Of a DNA stretch of 64,000 nucleotides, positions 48,326 to 62,052 are shown one piece after another (positions within the stretch are counted from its first letter, which is position 1; each line of letters starts with the position of its first letter). Below the pieces are notes generated by a model. It worked only from the letters and a program-made list of their open reading frames with translations. It searched no databases and was not told the origin of the DNA. The position numbers and the translations under genes are program-made. Source of the stretch: Motacilla alba alba (Eukaryota > Chordata > Aves > Passeriformes > Motacillidae). Location: the NCBI RefSeq assembly GCF_015832195.1, contig NC_052032.1, forward strand, positions 7,136,618-7,200,617. Reading direction: 5' to 3'.

Positions 48326-48829
48326 TAAAAACCAACCTAAGACCCCAATGACATTGGCAATGGAAATGTTTTATAAACAGAGCTTAAATCCAGAGCTTGA
48401 AAACACAACCCCCTCCCAAACAAACCAGGGGAAAAATGAGAATGGCATGAGTCTAAACCCAACAGATCCAACAGATTTTCTTTTCTTGCAGTGCCCTGCA
48501 GCCATCCCATGCAGCTCACAGCTCCCTCTCCAGAGGCTGGCTTTTGCAAGAGTAGCTGCATTTTGCATGGCCACCAAACTCCAACATGGATGTCCCTGCA
48601 GCCCTAAACTGCCAGCTACAAATATAAAAACCCACTCAGCATTTTCCCACCACGAGTTCTGCCTCTGTCATGCTCTGTAACCTTGGGCAAAGCTCACCCT
48701 CAGTTATTTAAGAGACAATTTCTTGGGTGCAGGAGCAGTCATTCCCTACCTCATTCCCATGGTCCTGGGCACAACAGGGTGTCCACAGCTGCTGGTGTTG
48801 GCATGTCCCACCCTCCTCCTCATCACCAC

Positions 48830-48950
48830 AGAGTCACAGACTGGTTTGGGTTGGAAGGGACCCTAAACATCAGCTCATTCCTGTCACTAAACCAGGTCCA
48901 ACCCGAGCCCCCTCCAGCCTGGCCTTGAACACCTCCAGGGTGCTCCTCTC
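48830..48950 (-). mobile_element. CR1 LINE 3'-end fragment
   Basis: AGAGTCACAGACTGGTTTGG, GTTGGAAGGGACCCTAAACA and GGCCTTGAACACCTCCAGGG match the reverse-complemented CR1 3' region. The fragment is truncated soon after the CACCTCCAGG block. Confidence 0.8.
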
Positions 48951-51900
48951 TGAGCAAGTTCTAGTAGGGACCTGCAACAGATCTCAAGTGTTTCCAGAAA
49001 AACAGAACAGAAATCTGTCTGTCCCTCTGCACATGAGGGAACTGAACTGAACAGCAGCCTCACACCCACGCCAGCGAGCTTTGGTGACAACACAGGGACT
49101 CAGCAGTCCTAGAGGTGACACCTAGCACTGCCTCAAAGCCCTTCAGGTGTCCAAACCCATGCTGGGTGTTGAAGAGAAGGAAGAAATTCTGGCTGCAGCA
49201 ACGGATCAAGGCATTCCATAGGCCAAACCCACAGGGGGCACAAGGGAAGTGAACTCCTGGCTGCCTGGGGTGTCTGCCTGCTCCCTTCCCACAGCCTGTG
49301 CAGGGGTATCCTCTGTCAGCCCCCTCCACCAGTGGGTGAAGTTCCTATTTGACACTTTGATTGTTGTCTCCAAGCATTTCCTACAGTAATTCCTGGGTTT
49401 CCAAGCAACACACCAGTTTACTTAACAACAGGGAACTCTCTGCTGCAGAAGGACAAGGAATCCACCAGTAGCTGCAGGGCTGAGCTGCAGCTCAGCAGGG
49501 AGGTTGTCCAACACTTTATTATCAATCAGGTGAAATTGCTGCCCAATTAGTAAATCAATACTCCCTGCTGAGGTGATCAGCTGTACACAGAAAAGCAGGG
49601 ATGCAGGGAAAAGGGAGCTCTCTCCCTCTAACCCAGGGCCACAAAAATCAATGGAGTTGTGCTGTGGAACCTGTGCTCATCACAGACAGAAGAAAAGCAG
49701 CTGTCAAGGCCCTGGGTAACCATGAGATGGAAGAGCTACAGGGAACAGCACCAGCCTGCAGTGACAGCACACCAGGAAACTGCACCAGGTCAGGAGCCCC
49801 GATTGCTGCTGTAAATTCCCCTCTCTGCCCAACTGGTGACAGTCTCTGGGGCTCTGCCAGAGCAGCAAGATAACCACAGGGCACCTTCCCTCACCAAGGT
49901 TATGAGACAAAGCCCAGGAGAACTGAGCAAGACCTTAACACTCACCCCCTGAGCATCCCTGGGCAAGGTTTTTAATCCCTTCGGCCTCCATGTCCATTCT
50001 CCCTGTGCTTGCCCTGCTGCTGAGGGCTGGTGGGATGTTAATTTAAGGGAGCTGGCTGGTGATACTGTGGCAAAAAGCTTCACAGAAAGGCTGTAAATGT
50101 AAAGATGCATTTGCAACACAGACAGAACCCATGTTCCCATCACTGCAAAAGCACATGGATGATGAGCATCTCTTGCTGTGATCTCATGTCTAGGTATCAT
50201 GGTGTACTGAGACAGAGGAAGGAATAAAAGGCTCGGGTTTAGAGCTGCCTTTGCACATCTGTAATTAAGCTGCAACCTCACAAAAGCTGGTACCAAGACC
50301 CTCAGCAGAGAGACAATAAGGAAAAAGAGGAACTGTCCCCAGATGACTTTGTAATCTCCTCAAAGGCTAGAAAAGACCAGGCCAAAGTTTTAAAGACAAA
50401 AAAATATAAAAATCTGTTCTCCTTCAGAAAACTGGAGTGATTTAAACATTGTTTGAACACGAGAAACTTGTGAATCTTGCTAACTACATCACTGTTTGAT
50501 GAAAAGGCAGAAGAACATCTGGAAGAAAAAGTGTCCATAGAAGGAAAGAGTAAAATCCTTCGCTCTGCTTCAGTTCCCTTCTACACCCACTTGCAGAGCT
50601 GTTCCCAGCCTGCTGCTCCCCTTCCCCACCTGGGAACCACAGGGATCTCAGGGATGCTGGTGCTGCCCAACCCTCCATCTCTGAGGAAATCTGAATGCTT
50701 TGGACTGATCTCCTGGCTCAGAAGACGCCTCTGCTCATCTTTCACCTCAGCGTGAGCGCGCCTGTTCTTGGAGGTGTCTCTCAGCCTGGCTGGCATCACT
50801 ATCACTGCCTGTTCCTTTGTCTTGCTGGGTGAGATGCTGCTGCAATGCAGTGCACAGGTGTAGTGACCTTTAACCAACTCCCAGCATCTGCAGCATCCAA
50901 AGGCTCCCGAATTGCTCCAGCTGAGGAAGGAGGAGGATGAAGTTCTGACACACAGTCCCAGAACTCATGGTGTGTCTTTGGAGGAGACCGTTCCATTTAT
51001 CAGGAAACATTTCAACGTGGATTGCACTATCAATCTGCCTGACAGCATCTCCAACAGCTCCTTGACACTGTGCCAGCAGCAGAGCTGGGTTACCTCTGGG
51101 CCAAGGCTGCTGCAACACCTGCTTTTCCTACTTATAGCACTGGATGAACCATCTGCAGCCAATGCAACCCTGTTTGGGTTGGTTTTGCTGCTGTTGTTTT
51201 TGCAGAGTGGGGGCAAGAAATCCATCAGCAATCCTCCACTGCTCTCGACAGGTCAACAGATGGCCCAGGTCCTCTGCTCCCAGCTGATGCAGATGCTTGA
51301 GAAGATCAAGGAAAATTATTACCCAGCCAGAATGAGCACCAAGCCTGTTCCAGAACACTCAGGGCAGGGTGGTCTCCACACTGGGGTGTGCTGAACAGCA
51401 AAGCCCACCTTGCCCTACTGAAGTCAAATGCATTTCAGCCACACAGAAACCCCAGTCTCACTTTCACTGCCATCCCTTGGTCTTCACCCTATGGAAAAAG
51501 GACAAAAGCAGCGCTGGGAGGCCGGGATCCTCCCAGGATTCTTGCTTCTGTCAGGCCCCTTCCCAGCCTAGAGAACAGAATGTATTTCAATTAGAGAGAG
51601 ATGACAATTTTTGGTGCACAGCCCCCAGCACAGAGGTTTTCCAGCTCTGTTAACTTGATTGGAGATGGAGCAGAGGCTCCGTTCTGCAGCCACAGTGGAA
51701 CAGGACAGTAATAAAGGGCACTGCTGTATGCAGGAAACAATCAGATGGATTTTACAACCATAAAACTTTAATTTCATAAGAGGATTTCTTTTATAACATC
51801 ATGATGTGGCAGCCAGGACTCACCTGTGTCCCTGAACTGCCTTAATGAAGAGTGATGGTGATGTTTCCTTTCACAGCAGCCATGTCTCTTACTCTCATTT

Positions 51901-53019
51901 TTGGCTCCATTTGCCCATGCCCTTACCTGAGCTCCAGTTTGGCTTTCTAGAGCAGACTGCCCAAAGTGAAATTCCCAGTGGGCAGGATTCCAAAGCTGCA
52001 TTTGGACTAATTAAGTGATATCAGGAAAGCTCTAAGTGTGCACACTAAAACTGGCAAGCAAAGTGCTTCTAATGATGAGACAATTGCTGTGCAGGGAGGC
52101 CCAGCTGCAGCCCTGAGTCACAAGCCCTGGATTTTTCAAAAATTGTCAATGCCAAGATGTTCAAAAGTGGAACCAGGGATGTGAAGGGGGAGAGAAGGTA
52201 AAAGGCCACGAGTTTGCACCCAAAGGAAACTGCTGCCCTGGCCACGTGGAGGACACAGGGCTACAAGGTCTGTTTCCCAGGAGCTGTCTGATTCTATCTG
52301 ACCATGCTGAAGAATGAATTAACACAATGATCCTGCAGCCAAAGCCTTCAGGCCATGCCCATCTCCACATCAGAGCAATGGCACTGTGATAATGATGGAC
52401 AGCAGTGCTCTCAAACTCCTCTTCCTGACCCCATTTCACTTGAGGGTTGGACTTAGACTCTGAAGCACGAGGGGCTTTTTACCTTTGTTTTTATATCACT
52501 TTTTGCATATGCTGTAGAAATTCTTGATACTCATAAGTAAATTCAATCCTTCTGAGCATTTCTTGCATCAGAAATTCCTGTAGCAGGGAGTTCCACAGAA
52601 TCAGCTGAACTAAAGAGTCACCTTTCTTTCTGATGGCTTGAACTCACAAAAAAAGCCAAATTAAGTTGCAACTGCTCACTGCAGGGAAAGCCTTTGGGGG
52701 CACACACTGCCCTTCCTGCTTTCAAAGGGAAAGCAGGCCCTCAGTTGATCCAGAATGCAAAAGCCTGAGCAGCACAGGGCTGCACGGTGGAATTGCCGTG
52801 GGTCTTTGGCATGTGCATTGTGAAGGAGGCAAAGACAAGTCTATCTGGCCTGTCAGCCACTTCCTCGGCGCGCTGCGACTCCATGGCGAAGCAAGGACAG
52901 CTAATCCCTCAGTGGAGGTGGGATCAGCTTCCCTGCCTCTAGCCTGCAGTCAGAGCATGAGCCCAGACAGTGCCTGAGCTGATGTGCTGTAATTCAATCC
53001 GCAGTATCTGGTTCGTGTG

Positions 53020-53560
53020 CTCATCTCTCACCTCGACACAGCGTTGCAACTTTCTGAAAACATCGCCGGCAATTATTTTTCCGTCTTCAGATCGGGTTTT
53101 GCAAGACCCGCTCCAGCTAAGGGGACAGCTGGTTTGCACAAAGACCTCTGAAAAATGCATGGAAGTTGACATGGGCAATGAGGAGAGGGCTGCTCCCACA
53201 TTTCAGCACTGAAACATCACACACCTGGCTGCTCCCTCTCACTGCCTCACCTTCCCCCAGCAGGCTCTCCGAGGAGGCGCCGAGCACGAAAGGAGGCTTC
53301 GAAAGAAACGAAAAGTTTTCTTTGTCCTCTTAAGGAAACATTTAATGATTGCCTTTACCCCACGTTCAACCTGGAGTGCCTGCTCTTTATTCTCTGGGCA
53401 GGTGCTGAGAGATGAGGCTTTAGTGAGCAGCCTGATTAAAAACCCAGTATCAGATGTTGGGAGACAATGTGTAATACGACAACCAGCACTCACAGCATCA
53501 TGTGAGAAATATAATTAAAAAGATTGCTCTGTGACTGTGCTGTTATCATTTCAAGCCTTG
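53020..53560. promoter_or_regulatory. Candidate conserved element in DDX31 last intron
   Basis: A unique CpG-retaining block includes GTAATTCAATCCGCAG, ACATCGCCGGCAATTATTTT, CGTCTTCAGATCGGG and, further on, GAAACATTTAATGATTGCC, GTGTAATACGACAACC and AAATATAATTAAAAAG. Sequence quality is unlike the neighbouring intron. It overlaps a minus-strand exon-like segment (53032-53147). It could be an enhancer, an alternative exon or an ancient domesticated repeat. Confidence 0.35.
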
Positions 53561-55140
53561 CATTTTACAATTAGAAACCATTTGTCTTCTAAATGGCAGG
53601 CTAAGTTTTGCTTTCTGCTTTGTCAGTGTGAAATCAAGAGCAATTCTCTAAGTTAATAGCATAATCTTGGATTTATGCAAGTGCAGACTGAATTTGAATC
53701 AATATTCACTTTCTCTAAACTATCCTATAAATACTAATATACCTTCTCCCTTTACTTATTTTTTTAAGTACACACAGAGAAAGCTTATTAAAGCCAAGTT
53801 TCACAGGCAGGAACAATTGTTGCACATCACAATTTTGGCTATTTTTTGCAGGGAATTAACTTTGCAGATGCTCCCGGATTTGAAATCTGCAGCTTGAGCC
53901 GTGACAGAGCTGTGCAAAGTCTGCCCACTTTCCCTGAGCTGCAATTCTGTGATCCACGTGCAAATGAGCTCTCAAATCACTCTCAGACCATTTGTTCCAA
54001 CACCTCCACATCCCCCCAACCCCACAGGTCCTGTGTGTAAATACCTACTGTATCTGGAGCTTGTCTGTGCTATAATGGGATGAAGACTCGGGGAGGAGGA
54101 ACCCCCATCTAAAAGAGGTTTGTAACAAGGGAAAAAGTAGCTCTAACAGAGTAGCAACATCACAGGAACAGAGAGAGGCATTGTTACAGGCCAAGTAATC
54201 CTGTGACACGCTACTGTCACTCATAGCTTGACACCCTGCTGGGCCAGCAAGACATCAAAGCCCACCCCATACCATCTTACATGCTCTTTATCAGCTAATC
54301 AGGCTATTCTTCCCGAAATAAAGCTCCCCTAAATCCCCTGCTCACAGGGGCATTCCCATCCTGTTGCCCATCTGCTGAGGAGGGTCAGCTGGAGCAGGAG
54401 GCAGAGCAGTGGCCTGTCCCTGGTGGCTGCTGAAAGCAGGACAATGCAGGCTCCAACTTTTTATTTTCAAATCCCTTCCCCCCTGCATTTTTTTTTTCTT
54501 TTCACAGGATAGGTGCATGTGCAAGAGAAGTGCCCAGCCCTGGAACAATTATGTGGATTAGTGCTTTAATTGCACGGCTAAGGTTTGCTAACAGGGTTTG
54601 TAGCAACAATTACACGGAAAGAGTCACAATTGATGCTGATAAAGAGAAAAGATTTTGCTCCTTTGAATTACTGCAATGATTTTACTGGATCCTGCCACTG
54701 CACTGGGGAAGAGAGCCCGTCCTCAGCACTGTGATCCCAAAAGAGAGGATTATCTGTCCTGTGGAAGCAACTCAGAGCAGCCAGGATCAGAGGCACTGAG
54801 CACCTTCAGCTCCCCTGCAGGCACAGAAGAGGGCTCAGGGCTCCTCCAGCAGCACCAGGGAGTCTCCAGCTCCCCACACAGACCAGGAGGACCCAGAGCA
54901 GCCCTGAGCACACACTAGAGGGGACAGAGCTGCAACTCTGGGCTTGCTGCAGACTCTCCTCACGAGAGATCCCACAAGATTTTGCAGAAATTCTTGTGCC
55001 AGAGCTACTCACACCTCCAGGTTTGCAGAAGGATCGTTTCTACCAACAGATCTGCCTTTTTTACACTTGATTCCTGGAGCAAGCCCAACCACCTTGAGGA
55101 GCAAAGCACAGCACAGCTCAGGAACATGAGACTGACCTAC

Positions 55141-55321
55141 CTTTTTGGTCTTGGTTTGGTTTTCCTCTTTGAGCCTGCAGTTGGAAGAGCAGTCAGGTTC
55201 TGGGGGGCATCTCTCAGCCCAAAGCTCTTGGCCACGTGACCCAGGTGGAGAGATTTGATGTGGAAGATGTGCTTGAGGTCCCTGGGATAGGTGGTATAGG
55301 CACAAAGGAAAGACTGCAGTG
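55141..55321 (-). CDS. DDX31: DDX31 internal exon (DUF4217 region)
   Basis: A 181-nt minus-strand exon lies between the acceptor TTCCTTCCTCTCAG and the donor AAAAAG|GTAGGT. It completes an Ala codon and reads [20 protein letters not shown], then [19 protein letters not shown], then [20 protein letters not shown]. Human DDX31 has ALQSFIQAYATYPRELKHIF and [20 protein letters not shown] here. This is the core of the DUF4217-type domain found after the helicase core in several ribosome-biogenesis DEAD-box proteins. The distal basic segment is diverged. It ends with two bases (AG), completed by G of the terminal exon. Confidence 0.92.
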
Positions 55322-58300
55322 CTGAGAGGAAGGAAAAACACCAGTGAATTCTGTTTGCTGCTGCATTTATATATAATTTTTATATATATATATACACTTA
55401 AAGATTCAGCTGTTCCATCTGAAAGGAGATGGGGCTGGTCCTTTGGGACACCTTCTGGTCAGCAGCTGGCAGAAAAGGTTGGCATGTTAAAAACCTGTGA
55501 AGGTTGCACAGTACTGGTGCAATCCCAAAAGGGGAAGGTAGGTGCTGGGGAGGTGTTAGGGACTGAAACAAAGCTCCACTGAATTGCACTGGGTTGGGCT
55601 CCTGCAAGGCTGCTCCTTTGGCCACTAAAGGTGAGTTTGTGGCATTTCTCTCAAGAGTCATTGCTACTGAGTGGCAGCAGATAAGAGGAGAGTGGGATCA
55701 GAGATGCAGGGATGAAGAAAGGGAAGCATGGAGATGGCACAGGAAGACTCCTCTGATATTAGAGTCCCAGTAGTCCATGCATTTTTCACCAGTTACCAGC
55801 TAGTCCCTTATAAATATCTGAGAGCCGGATGGATTTCCTGACTCATCAGCACACTGAGAACAGAGCTCACCTTCTCAAAAGGGAAAAATAATAGAACTGT
55901 GTGCAAATTTCCCTTCCCATCTTTATATTCCTGTAATGCCCTTCCCTCAGGGCTCATTGCTCTAAAGACAATCATCCACTAATATGAGCACTACCTCTGC
56001 TCCCCCCCATCCCCAGAACGTTCACTCCACGCGGGCTGGCCCCTGCTCTGGGAATAGAGGGACTTCCAGGAAGGAAACTCTGCAGCTCAGAAAATGCCTC
56101 CCCTCAATCCCCTGCTTGCTAAACCTCCTGTGTCCCCCCAGCCCTCACTCCAAAGCACCTCCTGCATCTTCCTCTCCTCTCACTCCCGACAGCAGTGAGC
56201 TCTAAACTCTCACCTCTCCTGCCCTTGCCTGTTGAGCCACCAGACCAGCAAGTTTGCCCACAGCTTATGGCTAATCTCCTGGCAGCAGCCGGAGATTGGA
56301 GTTTATGAACAGTAATAAAAATGTCATTTTAGCAGATCAGCTCCTGGAAGGACCCAGGGAATCCATCAAAGCTCTGTTTACTGAGCAAAGCGAACTCCTT
56401 TTCCCAATCGATGAGAAGAAAAGATTGAGTTTTTTGCACCTTCTTCCCAATTTCACAATGCTGCTCTTTTAGAGGCTTCTGAGCACCGAGAGACCTGTGC
56501 TTTCCCAAAAAAGAGAATGCTAAATTCCAAATACTGTCTCAGGCTCCTGTCTGAAGGCCATCCTTCTGAGGGCTTATAAACCAGCTCAAATGCTCTCAAA
56601 AACACTGTTCTGCTGCTTTTTTTTTTTTCATAAAGTTATTGGTCAAATTCACCTATGAGAAGGTGTAACTCTTCAAAGGGAACAATAGGAACTTGCTCCT
56701 GCTTTGAATTCAGTCCCATTGGAGCTAATACAGCTGTCTGCCTCACAGCATTTGAAATGGCTGATGCTAAAGATCCTGTTATTGTGAAGGCTGAGCTCAC
56801 CTTCCACAGCCGTGCAGAGAGGAAAAGCTGCTGGTACCAACTCCCCAAATCAGAGTCAGAGAATCAAAAGTGTCAAAGGCTCCCCTCTTCCCAAAGTCCT
56901 GACAGACACCTGCCAGCTCCAGCTGTGAGTCAGAGCACACAAAACCAGGGAGAGCTGCAAGGCACTAACCCAGGGCTGAGCTGAGAGCCTGGCTGGAGCT
57001 GCAGGTCACAGTGCCAGCCCAGCACACTGCCTCACCTCCGAGCAGCTCAGAGCTGAGATGTTCATTACAGCACCCATGAGATTGAAATGAAGACCTTTGT
57101 GGATGAGATTCTTTCTAAAATCTTTACTACCAGGTCTTTAGACCTCTCAGTGTTGCCAGAGCCATGTTTTCTGGCTTTTATGTGCAATTAGAGTGGCCAG
57201 ATACCGAACGCTTTATTGGATTTTTTTTTTTAAGTTGAAATTCTTTTATGATTTTGTGATCAAAGAGACAGAGCTTTAGGAAAACAACCCACAAAGACTG
57301 GTAACAGTGCTGGTCAGGCCATAATTCATGTACAGGGTTCCTTATCTTGATGCCACAGGAACAAACTGTCTGAGCTGTTGAGTTTACCACACCAACACAA
57401 GTCTAAGGTAACATGTATTGGCTTGGAGTGGGATTTGGACTTGTGCTCATGTAAGACAGAGGATTTAGACTGGTCCTTTGCACCCCTGCATCCCCATTTT
57501 TTCCTCCAGGAAATAGAAGTGTGGAAAATCAAAGGAAGAAAAGAAGAGCCAGTGTGTTCTTATGTATGGTGGGGGCTAGATGGTTTGGTGTTATCTTAAC
57601 CAGGGGATGAGAGGGTAATGGGATGTGCAAGGGAGACAGGTGTTCACCTGTTCACCAGGCTCTCAGCTGGCAGCCAGCTCCCAGCACTGGCCTCAGCAGG
57701 GCTGGATAAACTGGGAGGCACTTTCCAGAGCAGCTGGAAGCAGGAGGAACACCTGGATGCACCAAAACCACCACGGATTGGAGCCTTGTGCCACAGCCCT
57801 GGGCTCCTGTGACTCTGCTCTGCCTCTCCACACACAGGTGCTGAGGACAGCAAGGAGGAGGCAAAATGCTCAACTGCTGGCTGTAAAACTGGGAAATGAG
57901 GAGGAGGAAAGCAGGGTTTGCTTCCTTGCCCTCTCTGTAACTCAGGGGCACACAGGATCACTCTCCTGAGCTCCTTCTGGCCCCACAGCTCCAAAATGAA
58001 GCACCTATCACTGTGCAAAGCCTTGGGATGAGCATCCTCCGCTTCCCAAAAGGGGCTCCACTCTTGCTAAGGTTCATCCTTCAGGTAGCAGGGCCCGGCC
58101 AGACCCTCCTCCCACCCATCTCACTGCTGATCAGTCAATCAAGTTTGAAGGGCAGCACCTTCCCTGAACCATTTGATTTGAGTGTGAAAACCACGGGACC
58201 CAGAGGCAGAAGGGGAGAGCGGGCAGGGAGCCACTCGCCTTTTGAAAGCAGGCTGCAGTGCAACCACTGCTTATTAACATTGACTAGGTCAGAAAATGGG

Positions 58301-60402
58301 GAGAAACAGAAAAAGAGAGAGAAACAAATGCATCTCTGGCACAGTTTCCAATTGATTGTCTGCCATGAAAGCAAAAGCCAGCTGCCATGTTAATTATTCA
58401 TGATGCCTGGCTCAGAGGGGAGGAAGAGGGGCTTATGGAAGCCACTCAGCAGTGGAAAATTTGCATATGTAGATAGCAGAGTTGGAAAAAGAGGTGGAGT
58501 GCTCCTCTACAAGATAAATGGGATGCACAGTATTTCAGCATCTCCTGATGTATTTTCTGTGGCTAAAGAAGTAATTAATGCTGAGGTCAGCAACAAGTGT
58601 GGGTGTGTGCACAGTGACACTGGGTAGAGAGGAAGCACAGAGGTTTTTTAGGTGGGACCAGAGTTATTCTCTGGCTGTTCCTGTCACAGGCATTTCAGGT
58701 TAGAAGTTTGCATGGGGTTCAAGAAATCCCAGGGGAGCAGCAAGAAGCTCATCCATGCAGAATGAAGGATTATGGTTGTTTTGGTCAGATGCTTTGAGAC
58801 TGTGGATTTAAAAGAGCAGCTACAAAACTACACCACACACCTGAAAATGGGTGCAAGCTGCTTGTGTAGCAAGTCCAGCACTTCCACTGCAGGAGGAGAG
58901 TGTTTGACAGCTCCAAGGAACTGAAATCAGCCCTGCAACTCTGGAGCTGGGGTGAGATTTCAGCCCAGGGATGTGCAGTGGTGGGGAGGGAGCAAAGAGT
59001 GAAACAGCAGAATTTCAAATCCTTTGCCCCTCAATACAGGCACACATAATAAAAAACATGCAGAATGACTGGGGTAAGCAGATAGTCACAGGAGATACTC
59101 TGGTTGCTCTGCTGTGTCATCACCTGAGAAGGGAGTGCAACTTTCAGAAACAAGCAGCACCTTTGACCTCCTGAATGATCACTTCTCAAGACTCCAAACA
59201 ATTTTCATGCTGAACTTTTATCTTGAGAGCAGCCAGCCTCTCCTCCTCCAGTTTCTCCAAACACTGTATAACTCCAATTTCTCCATATGGTTTTGGACCC
59301 CTTGGGAGGTGATCTCAGAAGGTGAGCACACCAGGCACACCTGTCCCACACCTGTATGCAGGTGCACAGAATGATGCAGACCATTCAAATTCATCTCACT
59401 GGATGAATGAAAATAATCTTAAACTGGAAATGCTGCAGAACTGAAATAACTTCTACACAAGCTTAGAGAGCAGAGTTTGACTCAGAGCAATGAGGTAAAA
59501 AAGAAAACAACCAGGAAGGGAGGTGTGGGAAGAGGAGACTCAAAAAAGGGAAAAGGCTCCAGTCCTAAATACTGTGAGCTAGAATGGCTTAGTCTCTTTC
59601 ATGAAGGGTTTGCATTTTGTGGACCTGTCTCAGTAACTCATAGTCAAATTCCCAGTAATTCCCCAGGAGCTCTGGGGCCTGACTTCCCACAGTGCCTACC
59701 CTGCATCACTTTTATGGCTCCTCTCAGTTTGGGATTTCTTTTCCTACCACATCCCCAGCAAGATTTCCATCTCCCTCCCAAATCTGTCTTCCTCTTGATT
59801 TTCCAAACTGAGAGGAAGAAGGGCAGAGTCTCTCACACTGCTCAGTGCCAACTGCTTGGAAAAGATGGCACATCAAACCCCAGACTTGTACACAGCTACA
59901 ACTATCAAGTCCATCCCAGTTTTTATTCTTCCTGCCTTTGAGTTGTTGCCCCTTTCTCTTTTATCTCCCATCCCACTCAACCAGCTCCAATCCAAGATCC
60001 TTTCCTGGTCAGGGCTGCATCCTGCCTTTCAGGCTTCAAATTCACCCCTGGGGTGAACTGGAGGCATCTGATGGGAATTGCAGCAGGATGAGGTGGAGGA
60101 AGTCACCCATCCCCTTCCCAGCACAACACACACAACCCACTCGCTCCTGTGATTGGGTCAAAGCCCTTGGATGTGAATCCCACTGAAAGCCAAGACTAAA
60201 TCTCATTTGCACGTGATATGGGAACGGCAGAAATTAACATTTAATATCACCACAAAGCCTTCTGAGTCTGCCTCAGCCCCCTGCAGAGCCCAGCGGCCCC
60301 AAAATGTTTCTTCCAGGCCTTTTCCCTGACGCTGTGCCCCAGAAGAAAACCTTGGCAGCTCCTCTGAGCCCTTGTGGGATAAATGGAAGGAAACTCACTG
60401 AC
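55322..60402. other. DDX31 intron, 5.1 kb
   Basis: No exon or RNA gene is recognised. It carries a short TA run at 55384-55395, a T run near 56622-56631, and a unique candidate regulatory block at 58225-58600. The remaining sequence is ordinary bird intron. The frames at 56655-56848 on both strands have no convincing splice sites. Confidence 0.6.
58225..58600. promoter_or_regulatory. Candidate conserved element with octamer
   Basis: The block contains GCTTATTAACATTGAC, CATGTTAATTATTCATGATG (around 58387), octamer ATTTGCAT at 58459-58466 (in AAAATTTGCATATG) and AAAGAAGTAATTAATGCTG near 58565. Several homeodomain/POU cores in unique sequence suggest an enhancer, by inference. Confidence 0.35.
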
Positions 60403-60514
60403 CTTTCTTTGCCCACTGGACAGTCCCCTCGCTGGAGTGGACGAGATTTTCAAATTTTGTCTGCAGGACTGTGGCTCTCTCCCGGACTTCCTGAGGGTTC
60501 TTGCCACAGGATTT
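60403..60514 (-). CDS. DDX31: DDX31 internal exon ([12 protein letters not shown]...)
   Basis: A 112-nt minus-strand exon lies between the acceptor CTGCCTCCCTGGTAG and the donor AAGAAAG|GTCAGT. Read from its first base it gives [20 protein letters not shown], then [17 protein letters not shown], then G of a split Ala codon. Human DDX31 has [19 protein letters not shown] and VHSSERRVSWAKKA. The segment lies just after the helicase C-terminal domain and begins the DUF4217-type region. Exit phase 1 agrees with the 55321 exon start. Confidence 0.92.
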
Positions 60515-62052
60515 CTACCAGGGAGGCAGGAGGATTAGAGGAAAGAGAGAATTTGAGTCAGGAATAATGAAGCAGTTTACAATAGATTTAATAACAGTAA
60601 AATCACACAGCAACTACCCAGGGGCCAACAAAGGTAATCCTCTCAATATTACTAGAGGAAAAAAAAATCCAGATAAAGATGTTAAAGTCAGAGCAGCCAG
60701 TGAGCGCCGTGTGGTGGGGAGAACAAATCAGTTTTAATTTTGTGTTTTCTAACATCTATCACGTATCTTTTCCCCTTGTTTTTCTCTTCCCTTCCCTTTT
60801 TTTTTTTTTTTTTTTGCTTCCAGGTACAACAGGCCAGATCCCACTGCTAGCTTCCATTGGGATTATTTGGAATAACTCCCCCCAGACCCTACACTAACAG
60901 TTTCAGAGCGATGCTGCAAGCTCCCCTGTGCACTTCCCCAAAACACCCAGGGCAGGAGACCACGAGATCCACAATCACCCCCAAGCTCCAGAGAAGAGAC
61001 AAATTCAGCAGCTGTGAACAAAGGCAACCAAATGAACTTCTCACCAATTCCAGCACGGATTTCTACATGAAGTTTCCTGACTGCCAACACATCACATTGG
61101 ACTGGAACTGCCATCACTTGGCTCCTCTAGAGCAGGACAAGCCCCTTGCACCAAAGGCACGACAGAATAAACTTCCTCAGGCCAAAAGGGCAATTTTGCA
61201 CGTGTTCCAGCTTTCCTGGGATCACACTGCAGGATGCACTTCAGGAAATGGAAAACAAACATTCCTGGGAGCAAGCTGTTACTGGGAGGAGAAGAGAGGC
61301 TCTCTGCCTCTCTGAGGGATCCAGGCAGAGAAAGGAAATGTGCACCAGGAAAACAAGCAAAATTTTTGATGGAAAGCTGACAGCAAAGTGCAAAGCCAAG
61401 CATCCACGGATGTCACCTCTCCCAGGAAAGGGCCACAGCTCTCCAGTGTGACTCAAGACAGGAACCAGCATCCAAGTGTGAGAGTGCCAGATCCAAGGCA
61501 GCAACTTGGTAGTGGTCAGACCCCTCACCCCAGCAGGGCTGACTGAATACAAACAGCCAGCTCCTGGGATCCTGGAGGAGCCCTGTGCCAAGGCAGCAAT
61601 CCTGCTGCTCCTCTGGCAGATCTGCATGCTAATGCTGCAAACCCCTCTTTCCTCTGCACTGCTGCCAGGCCAGAGCAGCCACATCCCACCGGCACCACAA
61701 ACAAACCCCAGGGACCCTGGGGGCTGCCAGCACCTGACACAAAATGCTCTCCTGTCCCAGATGTGCCACTCTGTACCCAACTGCAAATGTGCTCAGAGAC
61801 AGACCTCAAATGCAGTTTAAATGCCCTGCACTGAGCCCCCTCTGAAACTCAGGATTCCACAGCTTCCAGAATTCCAGGTAATTCCTCAGCAAAGCAAACA
61901 CACCTGGGGCTGCAGCTCCTGCTCACTCACTGCCTGGACTGACTGTCCACCTGCCCCTCCAAGGACAGCCTGGCTGTTTGAACTCATTAACTCTCCCACA
62001 TTTCTGGTCTCTGCTGTCTCCCAATCCCCTCAAGAAAGGCTCATGACCCATC

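Noticed and set aside
56655..56984. Protein-like open frame within a DDX31 intron
   Set aside because: It has no recognisable family and no convincing splice-site pair. The segment may be an old degraded repeat.
60863..61786. Minus-strand frames as further DDX31 exons
   Set aside because: None matches the helicase C-terminal region expected upstream of the 60403-60514 exon. The next exon probably lies past 64000.
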